A stretch of DNA of 64,000 bases from Hexactinellida sp. DTS-2022. Taxonomy: Eukaryota > Porifera > Hexactinellida. Of this stretch, positions 12,401 to 23,353 are shown piece after piece. A program made the position numbers and the translations under genes. The notes under the pieces were generated by a model. It had not been told where the DNA came from, searched no databases, and saw nothing but the letters and a program-made list of their open reading frames with translations. The DNA is taken from NCBI GenBank assembly GCA_028753945.1, contig JAPNXP010000001.1, positions 15,614,501-15,678,500 of the forward strand. Direction: 5' to 3'. Position 1 is the first letter of the stretch, and each line of letters begins with the position of its first letter.

Positions 12401-13147
12401 CGTCGCACTCTCCTGGATAATTCCTTGATACACACAATAGAACTCGATTAGCATACCCTCGGGGAGAAAAATTAGTCCGTATTATCCAAGTCTTCGTACT
12501 AACTGAGTTGACACAACACATGCATATAAATTGGCTAACTTTGTTTATACAAGTAGTACGTACTAACCGAGTTCTACTGTATTCTCCTGAAAAGAAACAC
12601 AAATTGAATGTCCCATTCCCATCCCATTCACGTGGGTATGGGAATCCTCATGGGAATTCCCATACCCACGGCAACCCTGTATTACACAGGTGCTTACCTA
12701 CGAGATATAAGAGAGACTCACCCCCAGCTCGTGGCAGCTGGCTAGCGCGGTCAGCAGCTGGAACACAATCCACCTCTTCTCGAGGGGCTCGAGACTCGGC
12801 AGCGAGAACATCCTCTCTGCCAGGGAGTACCGCACGAAGGGACGGATGAGGAAGGCTGCCCTGTCCGACTCCTTCCAGATAGAGAAGGGCAGCAGGTTGG
12901 GCACGGGCCCGAGCAGGTCTCGTATCAGAGACAGCTGCTCCTGGTGGTGCTTCAGGGCCAGGTTGGGATCGTGCTTCACAAGAACTTTCACAACGATAGG
13001 ACCCTCTGTGTGTCTCCCGCGGACTACTTTGAAGAACCGCGTGGACCCCAGACTCTTGAGGGGCCGGTCCACCTCTGATAGCTCCGACACGTAGTGCTCC
13101 ACTGGGAGTATGAGGGAGGGGAGGATGGCAGTGGGCAGGTTACCCAT
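9429..13147 (-). CDS. PIK3R4: VPS15 (PIK3R4) pseudokinase subunit of the VPS34 PI3-kinase complex, exons 1-3
   Basis: Three exons on the minus strand: 12722-13147 (142 codons from ATG), 11108-11299 (64 codons) and 9429-9788 (120 codons). All introns are phase 0 with GT donors and AG acceptors. The start MGN is the myristoylation-type N-terminus expected of VPS15, and [10 protein letters not shown] and [11 protein letters not shown] follow the family. Exon 2 begins [10 protein letters not shown] (catalytic loop) and continues with LTDFASFKP (the DFG-equivalent is DFA) and VAPERF. Exon 3 carries the kinase C-lobe ([15 protein letters not shown]). VPS15 anchors VPS34 and Beclin-1 for endosomal sorting and autophagy. 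The HEAT and WD40 exons are not in the window and should lie to the left, which would make the 0.6-5.5 kb transposase gene intronic. Exon 1 has a near-identical second copy at 39265-39690. Confidence 0.9.
9890..9991. mobile_element. TA-flanked MITE in VPS15 intron 2
   Basis: 102-bp inverted-repeat element with ends CAGTCGACGCCGCTTAATAG and CATTCGACTCCGCTTAATAG, flanked by TA. It is a shorter relative of the element at 34367-34551. Confidence 0.75.
10014..10300. mobile_element. CACTC-type MITE, inverse of the 8.4-kb copy, in VPS15 intron 2
   Basis: Shares its interior with 8413-8723 in reverse orientation and ends GGTTTGAGTG followed by TA. Its left end lacks the first few terminal bases. Confidence 0.55.
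11290..12420. repeat. Inverted pair of repeat R3 in VPS15 intron 1
   Basis: 11345-11560 and 12255-12420 are reverse-complementary copies of one repeat. A third partial copy lies at 9291-9400, and the duplicated block has copies at 38205-38390 and 38590-38920. Recognisable landmarks are CCTATACCGTAA and GGAGCGTCG-type segments. 11638-11779 is a separate MITE. An (AC)n tract lies near 12230-12245. No coding potential is seen. Confidence 0.55.
11638..11779. mobile_element. MITE in VPS15 intron 1
   Basis: 142-bp element with ends CAGTAGAACCTC and CAGTAGAACATCG. TA follows the right end; the left flank is TT, so the target duplication is imperfect. Confidence 0.55.
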
Positions 13148-13179
13148 GGTGCTAACGTAATATTATACGGGAAAACCTT

Positions 13180-13375
13180 CAGACAGTGAACACCCTGGGG
13201 ACCAGTAAATTTTCATTTTTGAGAGGTGTTCACCAATCATGATTTATTATAATGTGTGTCTAACTCTAAAACATTGGGAAAATTTTGGGAACCGAGAAAA
13301 GGTGTTCATATATTTTGGAGTTGTTTATTTCTTGAAGGCGTTCACTTTTGGAGGTTTAGAGCAATAATTCAGTAA
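13180..13375. repeat. MITE-like element upstream of VPS15
   Basis: Ends CAGTGAACACCC and GGCGTTCAC are inverted-repeat-like, with repeated GGTGTTCA motifs inside. The same element is at 39727-39912 in copy B, so it predates the duplication. Confidence 0.45.
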
Positions 13376-14395
13376 GCTCAGATCTGGACTGGTGTAAGCG
13401 CGTTTAGAGAAAAGCTAGAATTTGGGGCTCGGATTTCGACCCTAAATACTAGCGATTTAAGGACTCGCGTTTTACAAACGGTGAGTATATTGTTTTGCAT
13501 CCTAGAATAACAACTACCGAATATTTATGAACATCATTATATAAATATTGGGGATAAGGACAGTTCACTACAGGATAGGTGGACCATGGCCTACTATATA
13601 ATACGGCTAGATAAGTCAAGTATTTGCCATTTTATTTCCAGGCCAGTGTTTACTTTCTAATTGCTCGTAAAATAAATTACCTATTGTCTTGGAATAAACT
13701 GAACTTAGGTTTTCAAATACGCTGGAAACATCTAAAATACTTTTGAGAATGATTTCTCATCGGATTTAACCACAATGACGTAATCAAATATACATACCCA
13801 TATATGGTAATGATGTTAAATAAATGTTAATTTTTTAGATAATTTGAGAATCCAACTTTGCCGTTTTTATCCTAATGCATTTTTCTTGTTGAAAAACTAA
13901 CTACAGTAACAAATTATGCCATTCCTTTCACTCAAATTCTATTCAACGTCAATGTAAGTAAATAATTATACTATTGTTATCAAACATATGTTTTGTATTT
14001 TTTTTGAAATGTATAGTTAGATTTTAATCTAAGTCTTAAAAGTGCTGTTCGACGACGTACATGTTGCCCAGTCAGTTTAATGACCGTTCTTGTGACTTAT
14101 TTAGCTAATGTTCACTGAATCTCTACTTCAATCTCTAGTAACTATTTATTTGTTAGGCTTTGTTACCATGTTATTTAGTCACATCTTATAAACACTATTT
14201 ATCAACAATTCCTTATCAAATCCAGTTGGTATTCATTGGCCAGTTCAAAGAGATGATTTATAGTAAGAATACTAATATAGTATCATATTGTGCCACTTCA
14301 TGCACAACACTAGTTTAATCGTTGCAAACAATTTTACATGGGCGAAAAATAACGTAATATGACACACACGTAGCTTATAGTATATACGTAGTATT
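13376..14395. other. Intergenic, no gene recognised
   Basis: AT-rich. 13480-13610 matches 43848-43975 in copy B, and the remainder (about 13620-14640) has no counterpart there. Nothing coding is seen. Confidence 0.5.
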
Positions 14396-14409
14396 TAACA
14401 ATTTAATGA

Positions 14410-14625
14410 ATTTCCACTCGATTCCACTGTTCAGTCGGTTTTTAGAAAATCCACTCGATTCCACCGTTCAGTCAATTCCACTAAAATTTAGTAATTCCAC
14501 TAGATTCCACTAGATTCCACCATTCAGTCACCCTAGATTCCACTAAATTCCACTGGATTCCACTAGATTCCACTGGATTCCACTAGATTCCACTGGATTC
14601 CACTAGATTCCACTATTCAGTGTTT
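14410..14625. repeat. Minisatellite of 10-bp ATTCCACTAG units
   Basis: About 20 imperfect tandem units alternating ATTCCACTAG and ATTCCACTGG, with interspersed CGTTCAGTCA. Absent from copy B. Confidence 0.8.
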
Positions 14626-14783
14626 CAGTCAGCCCCGTATTTAGTATGTTTGAATATCTACAATTAGGAAACCCTTATTTTTCTAGTTACATGATCAATA
14701 AAATTTCTTCCTGCTTATCTCGTATTGACCCAATGTAATATGAATGTATACAACAAAAACGAAATAGTTAGATTAATGAATTA

Positions 14784-15155
14784 CCTTATTATAGGAAATT
14801 AACGCGCCATGATATTAACGCGAAGGAAATTAACGCTCCATGTAATTTAACGCGAATTGGAGCTGAACATTCTCAAATACATGAAATTAACGCGAGTAAA
14901 TTTTATAACAAAATTTCAGGATTATTAACTCCTGATTTAATATTATTATTGTGCCCAAATAGGCTTCCAATCTACTTGATAGACATGGTATATCCTCTCA
15001 AACTAGTTGCACATCTAAAAATATGTAGCTCGGAAGTTTGTCCATCCATTGATTGTATAATTTTGTTAAATAGCAGGAAATTAAGGTCATGGAAATTAAC
15101 GCTCCATGAAATTAACGCGATTTGGAGAAATTCGCGTTAATTTCCTATAATAAGG
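14784..15155. mobile_element. MITE with TA target duplication, absent from copy B
   Basis: 372-bp element with perfect 12-bp ends CCTTATTATAGG / CCTATAATAAGG continuing into AAATTAACGCG arms, flanked by TA (14782-14783, 15156-15157). The copy-B site near 44290 reads straight through GAATTATAATT, an intact empty site. The motif AATTAACGC recurs inside. Confidence 0.9.
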
Positions 15156-15403
15156 TATAATTTTCTACAAAGTATGTTTTTTATTAGATATATACGTACA
15201 TAGATGTAGCAGAGATTTAAATATCTTCAAAAGTTCTAGTAATTTATGGATATTTTTCTTCTGGAGATTTCAAGGAATTTCATGACGATTAAAATGTGTT
15301 GTAATATTTAATCCACCCATGGTTGCATAGATCATTTAAACTAAACGAGAAAATCCGGACCGAAAACGTCTGAAATATTCGGTCGGGGGGACCAAAATGC
15401 AGA

Positions 15404-15700
15404 CCAGGTGTCATAGTGCCAGCGGTCCCCCCTAACCTATTGCACTAGGGCCAGATGTCCCCCCAGGACCTATGGCTCTAGGGTCAGATGTCCCCCATCA
15501 GGGTCAGATGTCTTCCCTCAGAAACCTCACACTAGGGTCCCAGAACAATAAATTTCACAATGCACATCACTATAGTTTCATATTCTACATTAAAGTAGTC
15601 CGATTTGGGGACATCTGACCCTAAGGGGGACAGCTGACACTAGGGCTACAGGTCGGGGGGACAGCTGACACGGGGGGACCGCTAGCACTCCGACACCGGA
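15404..15700. mobile_element. MITE inserted in copy A only
   Basis: About 297 bp with imperfect inverted ends (GTGTCATAGTGCCAGCGG versus GTGTCGGAGTGCTAGCGG) and G/C-tract interior repeats. Copy B near 44545 lacks it and runs continuously across the site. Exact ends and target duplication are uncertain. Confidence 0.7.
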
Positions 15701-15715
15701 CCCCAACAATGCAAT

Positions 15716-15845
15716 GTCTTTCTAAGGATCATGATCTGTGTACTTCCTAAGGATCACGATCTGTGTACTTTCTGAGGATCATGATCTGTGTACTTTCTAA
15801 GGATCATGATCTGTGTACTTTCTAAGGATCATGATCTGTGTACTT
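15716..15845. repeat. 24-bp minisatellite, about 5 units (copy A)
   Basis: Tandem units of CTAAGGATCATGATCTGTGT plus ACTT. The homologous site in copy B (44575-45112) has expanded to more than 20 units. Confidence 0.9.
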
Positions 15846-16241
15846 TTTGTTACCTCCCAAGTAAGGGATATAACGGTCTGGATCGATCCAATATTTTGAT
15901 CATACGGTCTGGACCGTACAGAAATAATCAATGACGGTCCGGTTCATTAAATTTCCGGACTGCTGCATCTCTGGTCCCCCTGCCTCCCAAAATCGACTGG
16001 AGCAACTGATAACACCGAAGACATGCCTTGTCGCACATTAAATTGTTTGTAGCATCTTTGTATTTATAGCAATATATTTGCTGTGATTTTGAAAAATGTG
16101 ATTTTGGAACACATAGCATGACAAAACGGTTCGACAGCACTTAACTTAAGTATCTGCACAAGAATGTTCATGTTGATGTCGAGTGTGAACTCGTTACAAG
16201 TACTTTTCCCCTGAATGATGATTGATGAATTATGCCTTGTA

Positions 16242-16618
16242 CAGTGGCGGCGCCAGGGCGCCGCCCCTGGGGGGGCACCAGGTGGGCAAACCTGAACCCA
16301 GGGGGGGCACACCTTTTTAGAAAAAAACGCAGGAATTTATAGTCGCCGTCGAGATTCGAGAATCCACATATTTTCCCAGTAAAGTATAAAAAACTAATCC
16401 CAATTTGCCCAAAACTCCAAGAATCGCAAGCCGTTCGCATTTCAAACTGGTGGATCTTGTTGTTCATGTTCAAATATTGTTCATATTTCGCTAAAAATAT
16501 CTGAGAATATTTGTTTTCCAAAGAATCTTTCAAAAGTGTGCCCCCCCTGGCGGGGGGGCACCATTTTCCTATGGGGGGGGGCACGTGCCCCCCCTGGCCC
16601 CCCCTGGCGCCGCCACTG
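16242..16618. mobile_element. hAT-like MITE with perfect 8-bp target duplication
   Basis: 377-bp element with ends CAGTGGCGGCGCCAGG / CCTGGCGCCGCCACTG, flanked by GCCTTGTA at 16234-16241 and 16619-16626. The corresponding sites in copy B (about 45490) and at 37670 are empty. Members of the same end-family are at 25991-26148 and 48020-48144. Confidence 0.92.
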
Positions 16619-16802
16619 GCCTTGTAATTGATTATTCCTTCATATTAAAGTTGTTGCTAATAAATTATGTACTTACTTTACATTCTATGGAGTGGGGAGT
16701 TTCAGGCTACGTACCATGCTTTTAAAATCTCTAGCAATGTCCCTGCACTATTACAAAGTAGACTCAAACCCGTGACCAACCTTTGGTAAGTTAAGTTTTA
16801 AG

Positions 16803-16912
16803 CCTGCGATTCCCAACCATTTAAACCGTGGAAACCCTATAGTAATTCTGTGGACCCCTCCCATTGACCGTAATACATCTTGTGGACCACAAGTTGGGAA
16901 CCACTGCTTAGG
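16803..16912. mobile_element. Small hAT-like element, shared by both duplicates
   Basis: Ends CGATTCCCAACC and GTTGGGAACCACTG are inverted repeats. A copy is present at 45707-45811. At 37868-37890 only its left end survives, and that is where the duplication junction lies. Confidence 0.6.
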
Positions 16913-17048
16913 AAATATCTTGCAAGATAAGCTTCCATGTCGTTCTGGAAAATCTGAGCAAACTTTTTGTAGATACAAATTCAAAATGGCAACAAATTCA
17001 TTAAAGTAAATTATTAATAAAATTTAGCATATTAGAAAATATACTCCT

Positions 17049-18210
17049 TTAAGTTGCATAATCTATGTTGTGTTTGTTTATCATCTTTTCAATCAAATCA
17101 GAACGAAATGAATACTTTCGACTCTTCATCGCTTTCTTTATATTCTTCATAAAGTAAAAACCCGTTAAGCACAAATAGGGAACCGTAATGATCAACAATG
17201 CCAAACCCATAGTGCCGCCTAAAATCATAACCAAGATTTGATCAACACTCAGTAGCACCCAATTATCCCATCTTACGAAATAGTCCATTGACACAGGTAT
17301 GTTGTATACACGGTTAAACCATTTCGGGTTGGTTAGAACGGTTAATACGATTGGATACAAGCCTTCGATAATGAATGCGATTAAATGAAAGAATAAAGAA
17401 GTTAACACGACTGTGGCACCGATTTTAAATTCGAAGTGTATTTGTTTGTAATACATAACTACACTAGTATGATGGTTCTCGTGGAAGCGGGCATCAAAAT
17501 ACCTTTGGTACAATAGCCGACAGAGTTTCTGAGACAACCTAATCAACCTAATATACTCATAGAAGAATAGGAATACTCCAACAACACGCTGGAATATCAA
17601 CAGCTGGACGACAGAGCTCAATAGCATAATGACTAATATTTTAACGCCGAGACGAGTAAATCCATGACAAACAGGATGCTTGCACTTCGATGGATAGAAA
17701 GTGTAGCATTCAATGAAACACACTGTTATCATAGTGATAATGTCAAGCATGGAAATCACGACAGAGATTAAAAAAACCTAACAGGAGTCTGTAATGGATT
17801 GAGATCAGATTTTGAAAATTATATATGAACGGTTGTAAGAAATACATATGGATTTGATAATTGATTGTATTTCTTGAAAATGAGTATCCCCACACTGAGA
17901 TTACGGTGACCGATACTACAATCTCAATGATGCACAACAGAATCAGCAAGAAATTTGTAGTCCGTTTTAATTTATAGATCCTTTCGATGCAATTCCACTT
18001 GTTACTATCCATGATATACCTACTCTTAAACTGATACTTAAAGCTTTTCGAATTAGAATACACTTGTGATACTAAAATGACACACCAGATTATGGATAGA
18101 ATGGCCCATAGTGAGAGAGAGAGAAACCCCACGAAACCATAAATGTGTGAGAACTTGAGTGATATGGCATTCAGGATATCAAAGGTTTTTTCTTGCGTTG
18201 ACTTGTTCAT
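17049..18210 (-). pseudogene. Multipass membrane protein, copy A, frameshifted
   Basis: Two minus-strand frames (17743-18210, then 17049-17759) together match copy B along its length. The break is an A-run near 17770, seven bases here against six in copy B. Read through the break, the product would be about 386 residues with six to seven hydrophobic helices. The C-terminal tail (ending DYAT) is intact here, whereas copy B is frameshifted there. I do not recognise the family. Topology and length are compatible with a lineage-specific receptor or channel-like protein, but no diagnostic GPCR motif (DRY, NPxxY) is visible. The shift could be real decay or an assembly error in a homopolymer. Confidence 0.7.
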
Positions 18211-19988
18211 GATATTACGCGAGACTTATTTCCATGTGTTCTATAAACTATTTATACTTGTTTGCAAGTGACTGATAACTATTAAAATACTATGCATAAT
18301 GGTCTGACATAACTATTAGACACACATTCTATCAGTGTAGGGAAGGTTGAATTTATGAAATTGATTCCTCTTCAAACATGCCTTAAGCAATTGTTATGTG
18401 GACTGAAAATGGATACTCAGTAAATTTTGCTTAATCTCTTTAGCTTCGGGGAAAAGGTTAACCAAATATTGTACTATTTATTCAGCACATATTAGACATA
18501 TTTTATAGCTGCATGGAATTCTGCAGGAATTCTCCAGACCATTTTTTTGTGGTTATAGATATCCATGGATATTGATAGATTTCCAAAACCTACATCAACA
18601 AAATATTCAGAAGACTGAATGTTGTACACAGGGTTCTCGCCAGGATTTTTGTTGTAAGGGTACATGAGAGTGAGATAAGAAGTGATAAAATATTATATGG
18701 TGTCATCGATGTTACTTTTTTTAATACTTATGTAATGTGTATAAGTTTGTCTCCACTAGCTTTCACTGCACTACTTTTAGCTAACTTGCGCTATGCCACC
18801 AAATAAGAAGATGAAGACTACAGATGGCCAGCAAAAGCTTAGCTTTAGTCTAGAACTGATTTCACCTGTTCCAGTAACTAGTATGAGCTCTACTGCTACA
18901 GCAGACTGCACAACTGACTCAAGACAACCGCTAGAAGAATCAGAATGTAACATTTTGATGAATACGACAACGCGTAGGGGGAATGTAGTTTCCTGGCGAG
19001 CCTTTGCTGACAGAAAGTGGCGTGATAAGCATCCCTGGCTTCAGCTAAAAGAGGATGGGATCTATTGTCTCTACTGCTCCCATGATACATTGAAAACTAG
19101 GACCAAAACACAGGTTTTTGTAACTGAACCGTTCACTGGAAACAGACCCGACAATCTCCTACAACACGAAGGCTGTGCTGCATATGAAGCATGTGCTTTT
19201 GCCTAACATGAGGGAATAGTACGGGTAGCAACAAAGCAGACAGTAATGGAGGTCATTGAAAATGTTAGCATACTTTACACTTGATGAGGTTGCTTTTCAG
19301 GATGCCCTATGATGCATATACTTTCTGGCAAAAAAGGAAATACCACACACAACTTACTTTGCAGATCTAAAGGAGCTAAGCATTCCGCTTGGTAATAGAA
19401 CATTGCCAGATCTTGTCAAGGGGAAGAATGCAAATTATCAATCCGAAAGTATCATGCTGAAATGGTTCAGGCAATTGATGTTACTCTGGAGGAAAAATTA
19501 TTGGAAGATATCAAGAAATCTCCATATTATTCATTAATCATGGATGAGGCAACTGATATCTCAGTGACCAAACAACTTGGATTGTGTGTTCAATACCTTG
19601 GTTCGGATGCTGAGGTACAAACAAGAAATCTGAAATTGCTTGAAGTGACTCAGGGAACTTCTGATGTTATAACAGATTTGATTGTAAATACCTTACCTGC
19701 AAAGCACCTATAGTACTAAATCTTTCTCAGCTTGCAGGTGGTGCTTGTGATGGAGCCGCCGTCATGGTTGGTGCCCACTCTGGCGTAATAACTCGTTTGA
19801 AAGAACAGGTACCTAATTTCATTGCTACCCACTGTGTAGCTCACCGACTTTCCCTTGTCACCTACAATGCACCTGAGAAGTCACGTCTGGTGAAAAGATT
19901 CCAACATACAAGGAATGAAGTGTATTTTTATTTCTCCAGAAGCACCGTCAGAACAGCAGCACTAAGGGAAATGGAACAGGCTTTAAAT

Positions 19989-20253
19989 CAGTAGTTCTAG
20001 CGTTCTTAACCTGGGGGAAATTTCCCCCTGGGGGGAAATCAATTTAGACAAAATTAATAATAATAATAAAACCAAAATAAAATAATACCTCCTAACATTG
20101 ATCCACTGGTGGCCAAGAAGCAGTTATCGCCAGACAGCTAATAATTTGTAATTTCAAGGCTACTTTATTCCTTATACTACAAATGAAGGGGGAAATCGGG
20201 TAGAGTGAACAGGCCAAAAGGGGAAATGACATAAAAAAGGTTAAGAACCACTG
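19989..20253. mobile_element. MITE nested in hAT transposase, 8-bp target duplication
   Basis: 265-bp element between perfect CTTTAAAT repeats (19981-19988, 20254-20261). Ends contain GTTCTTAACC / GGTTAAGAACCACTG. The transposase reading resumes after it. Confidence 0.93.
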
Positions 20254-21089
20254 CTTTAAATGATCCTGAGCTAAAGATGGAACCAACAACTGAAACAAGA
20301 TGGCTATCTCATCAAAGTGCTGTTAATGCATTAACTTAGCCATTAAGACGTTTCCTTAAGTCCGTAATGCTCTCACTTGAACAAGATGCTGCTGAAGGAA
20401 ATGCAATAATAGCTCTGGGACTTTCACTGCAAATGTCTAAGCCTAAATTTGTGGCCACATTACTTTTGCAATCAGACATTCTGTCTATCCTTGGAAACCT
20501 TTCGAGAGTATTTCAGGTAGCCACGCTTAACTTACTAGATGTGGACGCCATCTTACAGGACAGTTTGTCTGCTCTAGAAGTTGTGAAAAAGGATCCCCTA
20601 CAGAGTGGATACACGAGGAACCTTGAAACAACACTACAAGATATTGATATTTCTCATCCACTTATACCTGGTGACTTTGTAGGAGAAGCTCAAACCTATA
20701 TTGATGCTTTGATCTCTAATATCAAAGACAGGTTCCCACAAGCCAGGACACTTAGCTTATTTGGCTACCTTGACCCAAGGAATGTGAATAAGGCTTCTGT
20801 ACTAGCTATTACTGAATAGGAGAACTTATGAGCATTGACGGTTTGAAATTTGGGCAAGAATTCATATTCTACAGAAGTTTTGCTCAACGATATCCAGATA
20901 TTCAGCTGAGGTGAAACAAGTTTTGGGGATTGAGAATCAAAGAAGCAATGGCTTGTGCTTTTCCTCTTATCTGACTTACTGGCTCGACTTGCTGTACTCC
21001 CAGCATCCAGTGCGCATGTGAAACGAATGTTTTCAACAATGAAAAGGGTTAAAACAGCTCAACGGAACAGATTGAAAACAACTACACTC

Positions 21090-21284
21090 CAGGGGCGCCC
21101 GCAGGCATACGCACTATACGCACGTGCGTATAGTAAATTTTATCTGTTAATTAATTTTAACACTCTTTTGTGCTAAGATTTTTTGAAATTAGTCACAAGA
21201 CTCATGAGTTTGGAAATTGGATACAGAAACTTCCTGAAAAAACATATTGTGCGTACATTAATTTTTAACCTGCGGGCGCCCCTG
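21090..21284. mobile_element. Second MITE nested in hAT transposase
   Basis: 195-bp element with perfect ends CAGGGGCGCCCGCAGG / CCTGCGGGCGCCCCTG and direct repeats CTACACTC at 21082-21089 and 21285-21292. Confidence 0.94.
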
Positions 21285-21769
21285 CTACACTCGATAATCT
21301 TATTCGCATCTCTACTGAAGGCCCTCCAGTAAAAGAGTGGGATTGTAAACTTGCAATGAGAAGGTGGGAGTCTTGGGGGAAGAGGCGCCTCTCAACATCC
21401 AATTTCAGCTAGAACTATACAACATAAATAAGTAGTTTGTCATTATTTGTAAAATCTTTAGAATCACTAGAGTGTACTGTAAACACTGTATTTATTTGTC
21501 AATTTATTTAATGAAACCTTCAAATAATAATATTGACTCAAAGGGTATATGCCCACTTATAACATGTGAATGAAGGGTAGAATAGCTTTCAAGAAGGGCA
21601 TGTACCTTTTGATAGAGGCCTAGCGAGAACCCTGATAGTACATTAATAATACCAATATATCCCCTACCCAAATATGCCAACTCATTGTCAAAATATAACG
21701 TCATCTTGATAATATGTAAAAGAAAAACCTGAAAATACCGCTATATTTTGAAAAAATATATATAGTTTT

Positions 21770-22020
21770 CTGATTCGCGAGGCACGAAGTGCCGAGGGTA
21801 ACACACAACAACCGCCAAATGGTTGTTGTCTGGAGTTCGACACGAAGCGAACGACCGAGCAATCGTAGTATAATCAATGTTAGACGTGTATAAACCACAC
21901 ACCAACCGCGAAGCGTTTGGTGTGTGGTTGTGTTCTGTCGAGAAGCAATCTAGCTAGCGGAGCGCGCTAGTAACTATTAACTAATTAATTAAAATAGCAT
22001 TTTAATTAATTAGTTGACAT
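21770..22020. repeat. Hairpin-rich repeat segment
   Basis: Successive short palindromes with GCGAAGCG-like loops (CACGAAGTG; CACACAACAACC with its inverse; CTAGCGGAGCGCGCTAG), then an AT palindrome at about 21976-22018 (TAACTAATTAATTAAAAT and its complement). No coding content is seen. The style resembles the GC hairpins ending repeats R1 and R2. Confidence 0.45.
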
Positions 22021-22401
22021 ACTTGGCTTGCAAATAGCAGCATAGTGAATTGAGTACGTGTAATTTTCAAGTCACAGGTTTAACATAGTTAATCGGTCAA
22101 AGCGGGAATATCGACAGTTCAATTAACGGGATAGGAGCGTAAACTACCAGTAATTCATTAAAAAATATTAATACTCCTAACTATATTTTGACATGCTATC
22201 TATCCAAATCCATTTTTTAATTCGGACATTTTTGACGTCACCAAAGGTCAAAAAGTCGCCTTCATTTTGTAGAAAAAAATTCGCGGAAAATTTTCGGAAT
22301 GTGACCTTGTTTATGTAGAGGTTATCTCAAAAAGCATAAGTCGGACAGAGAAAAACTTTACCTAAAAAATGATCCTTATCAGTAGAGCTACCAATTTATG
22401 C

Positions 22402-22469
22402 GTCTCGATTATTGACTTTAAATGATATTTGTTATATGACAAATATCATTAAAAGTCGAAAATCGAGAC
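22402..22469. repeat. Near-perfect 30-bp-arm hairpin
   Basis: Arms starting GTCTCGATT and ending AATCGAGAC pair over about 30 bp with roughly three mismatches and a 6-8-base loop. It could be a tiny MITE or an RNA hairpin; the sequence alone cannot decide. Confidence 0.6.
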
Positions 22470-22950
22470 TATAATATAATCGAATCTATCACTGAGTGCC
22501 CATCACAATGTTACCTGCCCCCTAAAGTAAGTGTTCCTTCTCCAGGGGAAAATTACTTCGAAGTAACTTGTTCCTCCTTGTACTTTATTGTACAATATAT
22601 TTACACAGTAACAGTGAAGTTGGACTGAACCCTCGTTAATAATTAAAAATGACCAGCTTTCCCCCGGCACAATACAAATTAAATTGTAATAACAATTTAA
22701 TTTTATAACGCAGCACAAACATTACTGGATCCGCCGATGGAAGACAAGTTATATACATCAACTGACAAAAAGTATTTGAATAACAGGATTTATTCCAGAC
22801 AAAATATGCTTCCTGTAGCTTATTAATGGCTGTTTAAAACCCTGGATCTGCCCCAATTTCAAATTTAGTGTGGCTATGAAACGTATATGCTGCAATAAGG
22901 TGCCACCAGCACAAAAAGGTTGGGATTAGGAACCACTGCTATTTAGAAGT

Positions 22951-23069
22951 CAGGGCCGGCGCCACCGGGGGGTCCTGGATGTCCGGAAACCCACTGCCTC
23001 AAGGAAATGAAGCGATGCTTGTAAAGTGACACCCACTACACCCACACCTCATAATACGTGGCGCCGGCA
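22951..23069. mobile_element. MITE with GGCCGGCGCCA ends
   Basis: Inverted ends GGCCGGCGCCAC / GTGGCGCCGGC. The paralogous site near 28280 lacks the insertion. Flanking AGAAGT / GGAAGT gives only an imperfect target duplication. Confidence 0.7.
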
Positions 23070-23353
23070 ATGGAAGTCAAATATAAATGCGGTTTCTAAA
23101 ACCCTATAACTGTAAAATACAATACTCACTAACAAACAAACAAAATGATGGAGTTTTAACAAGATATATACTAAACGTAGATCATTCTGATTTTGTAAAA
23201 CCTGAATCTCTAGAATACTACAAATAAATGTCGATATTTAGTGGTTGTCATTAGTTATCATAAAATTCCTTTTACAAACTGAAAAAATTGTTGTATCTAT
23301 TCTGTATCGCAGAAAACAAATTTGTATGCCCTCTGTTTTCTGTGAGTAACATA

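Larger units (their letters stand above)
11950..18628. repeat. Segmental duplication, copy A
   Basis: This block (VPS15 exon 1, intergenic repeats, membrane protein gene) is repeated in the same orientation and order at about 37890-47541. Left edge: the stretch with GCGAATATACTAAGTA near 11998 matches 37940. Right edge: the shared CCAAAACCTACATCAAC stretch ends near 18628 (A) and 47541 (B). Differences are mostly insertions: MITEs in A at 14784, 15404 and 16242, and a 3.7-kb element plus satellite expansion in B. Exons are nearly identical between copies. Confidence 0.85.
18793..21412 (+). pseudogene. hAT-family transposase relic
   Basis: Fragments in order: 18793-19206 with a TTF-type zinc-finger region (W..F...KW...HPWL, GIYCLYC, later LLQHEGC); 19462-19713 with the first catalytic block (SLIMDEATDIS); 19764-19994 with FIATHCVAHRLSL; about 20262-20340 with ETRWLSHQSAV; 20367-20819; and 20955-21089 with the C-terminal dimerisation block (AVLPASSAHVKRMFSTMKR). 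The remainder after the second MITE runs to about 21412. Stops and frameshifts separate the pieces, so it is not functional. The motifs resemble hAT transposases of the KIAA1586/ZNF862-like group. Confidence 0.88.
18629..21634 (+). mobile_element. Complete hAT transposon, inactive
   Basis: Terminal inverted repeats begin CAGGGTTCTCGCCAGG (left) and CAGGGTTCTCGCTAGG (right). An imperfect 8-bp target duplication, GTTGTACA / ATAGTACA, flanks the element. It encloses transposase fragments and two nested MITEs. It lies exactly at the right edge of duplication copy A. Confidence 0.88.

Noticed and set aside
12508-13094. Plus-strand frames over VPS15 exon 1 (also 39389-39637)
   Set aside because: Shadows of the conserved kinase exon on the minus strand.
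16064-16584. Minus-strand frames with Pro-rich segments
   Set aside because: Cross the MITE at 16242-16618; the homologous copies without the MITE lack the frame.
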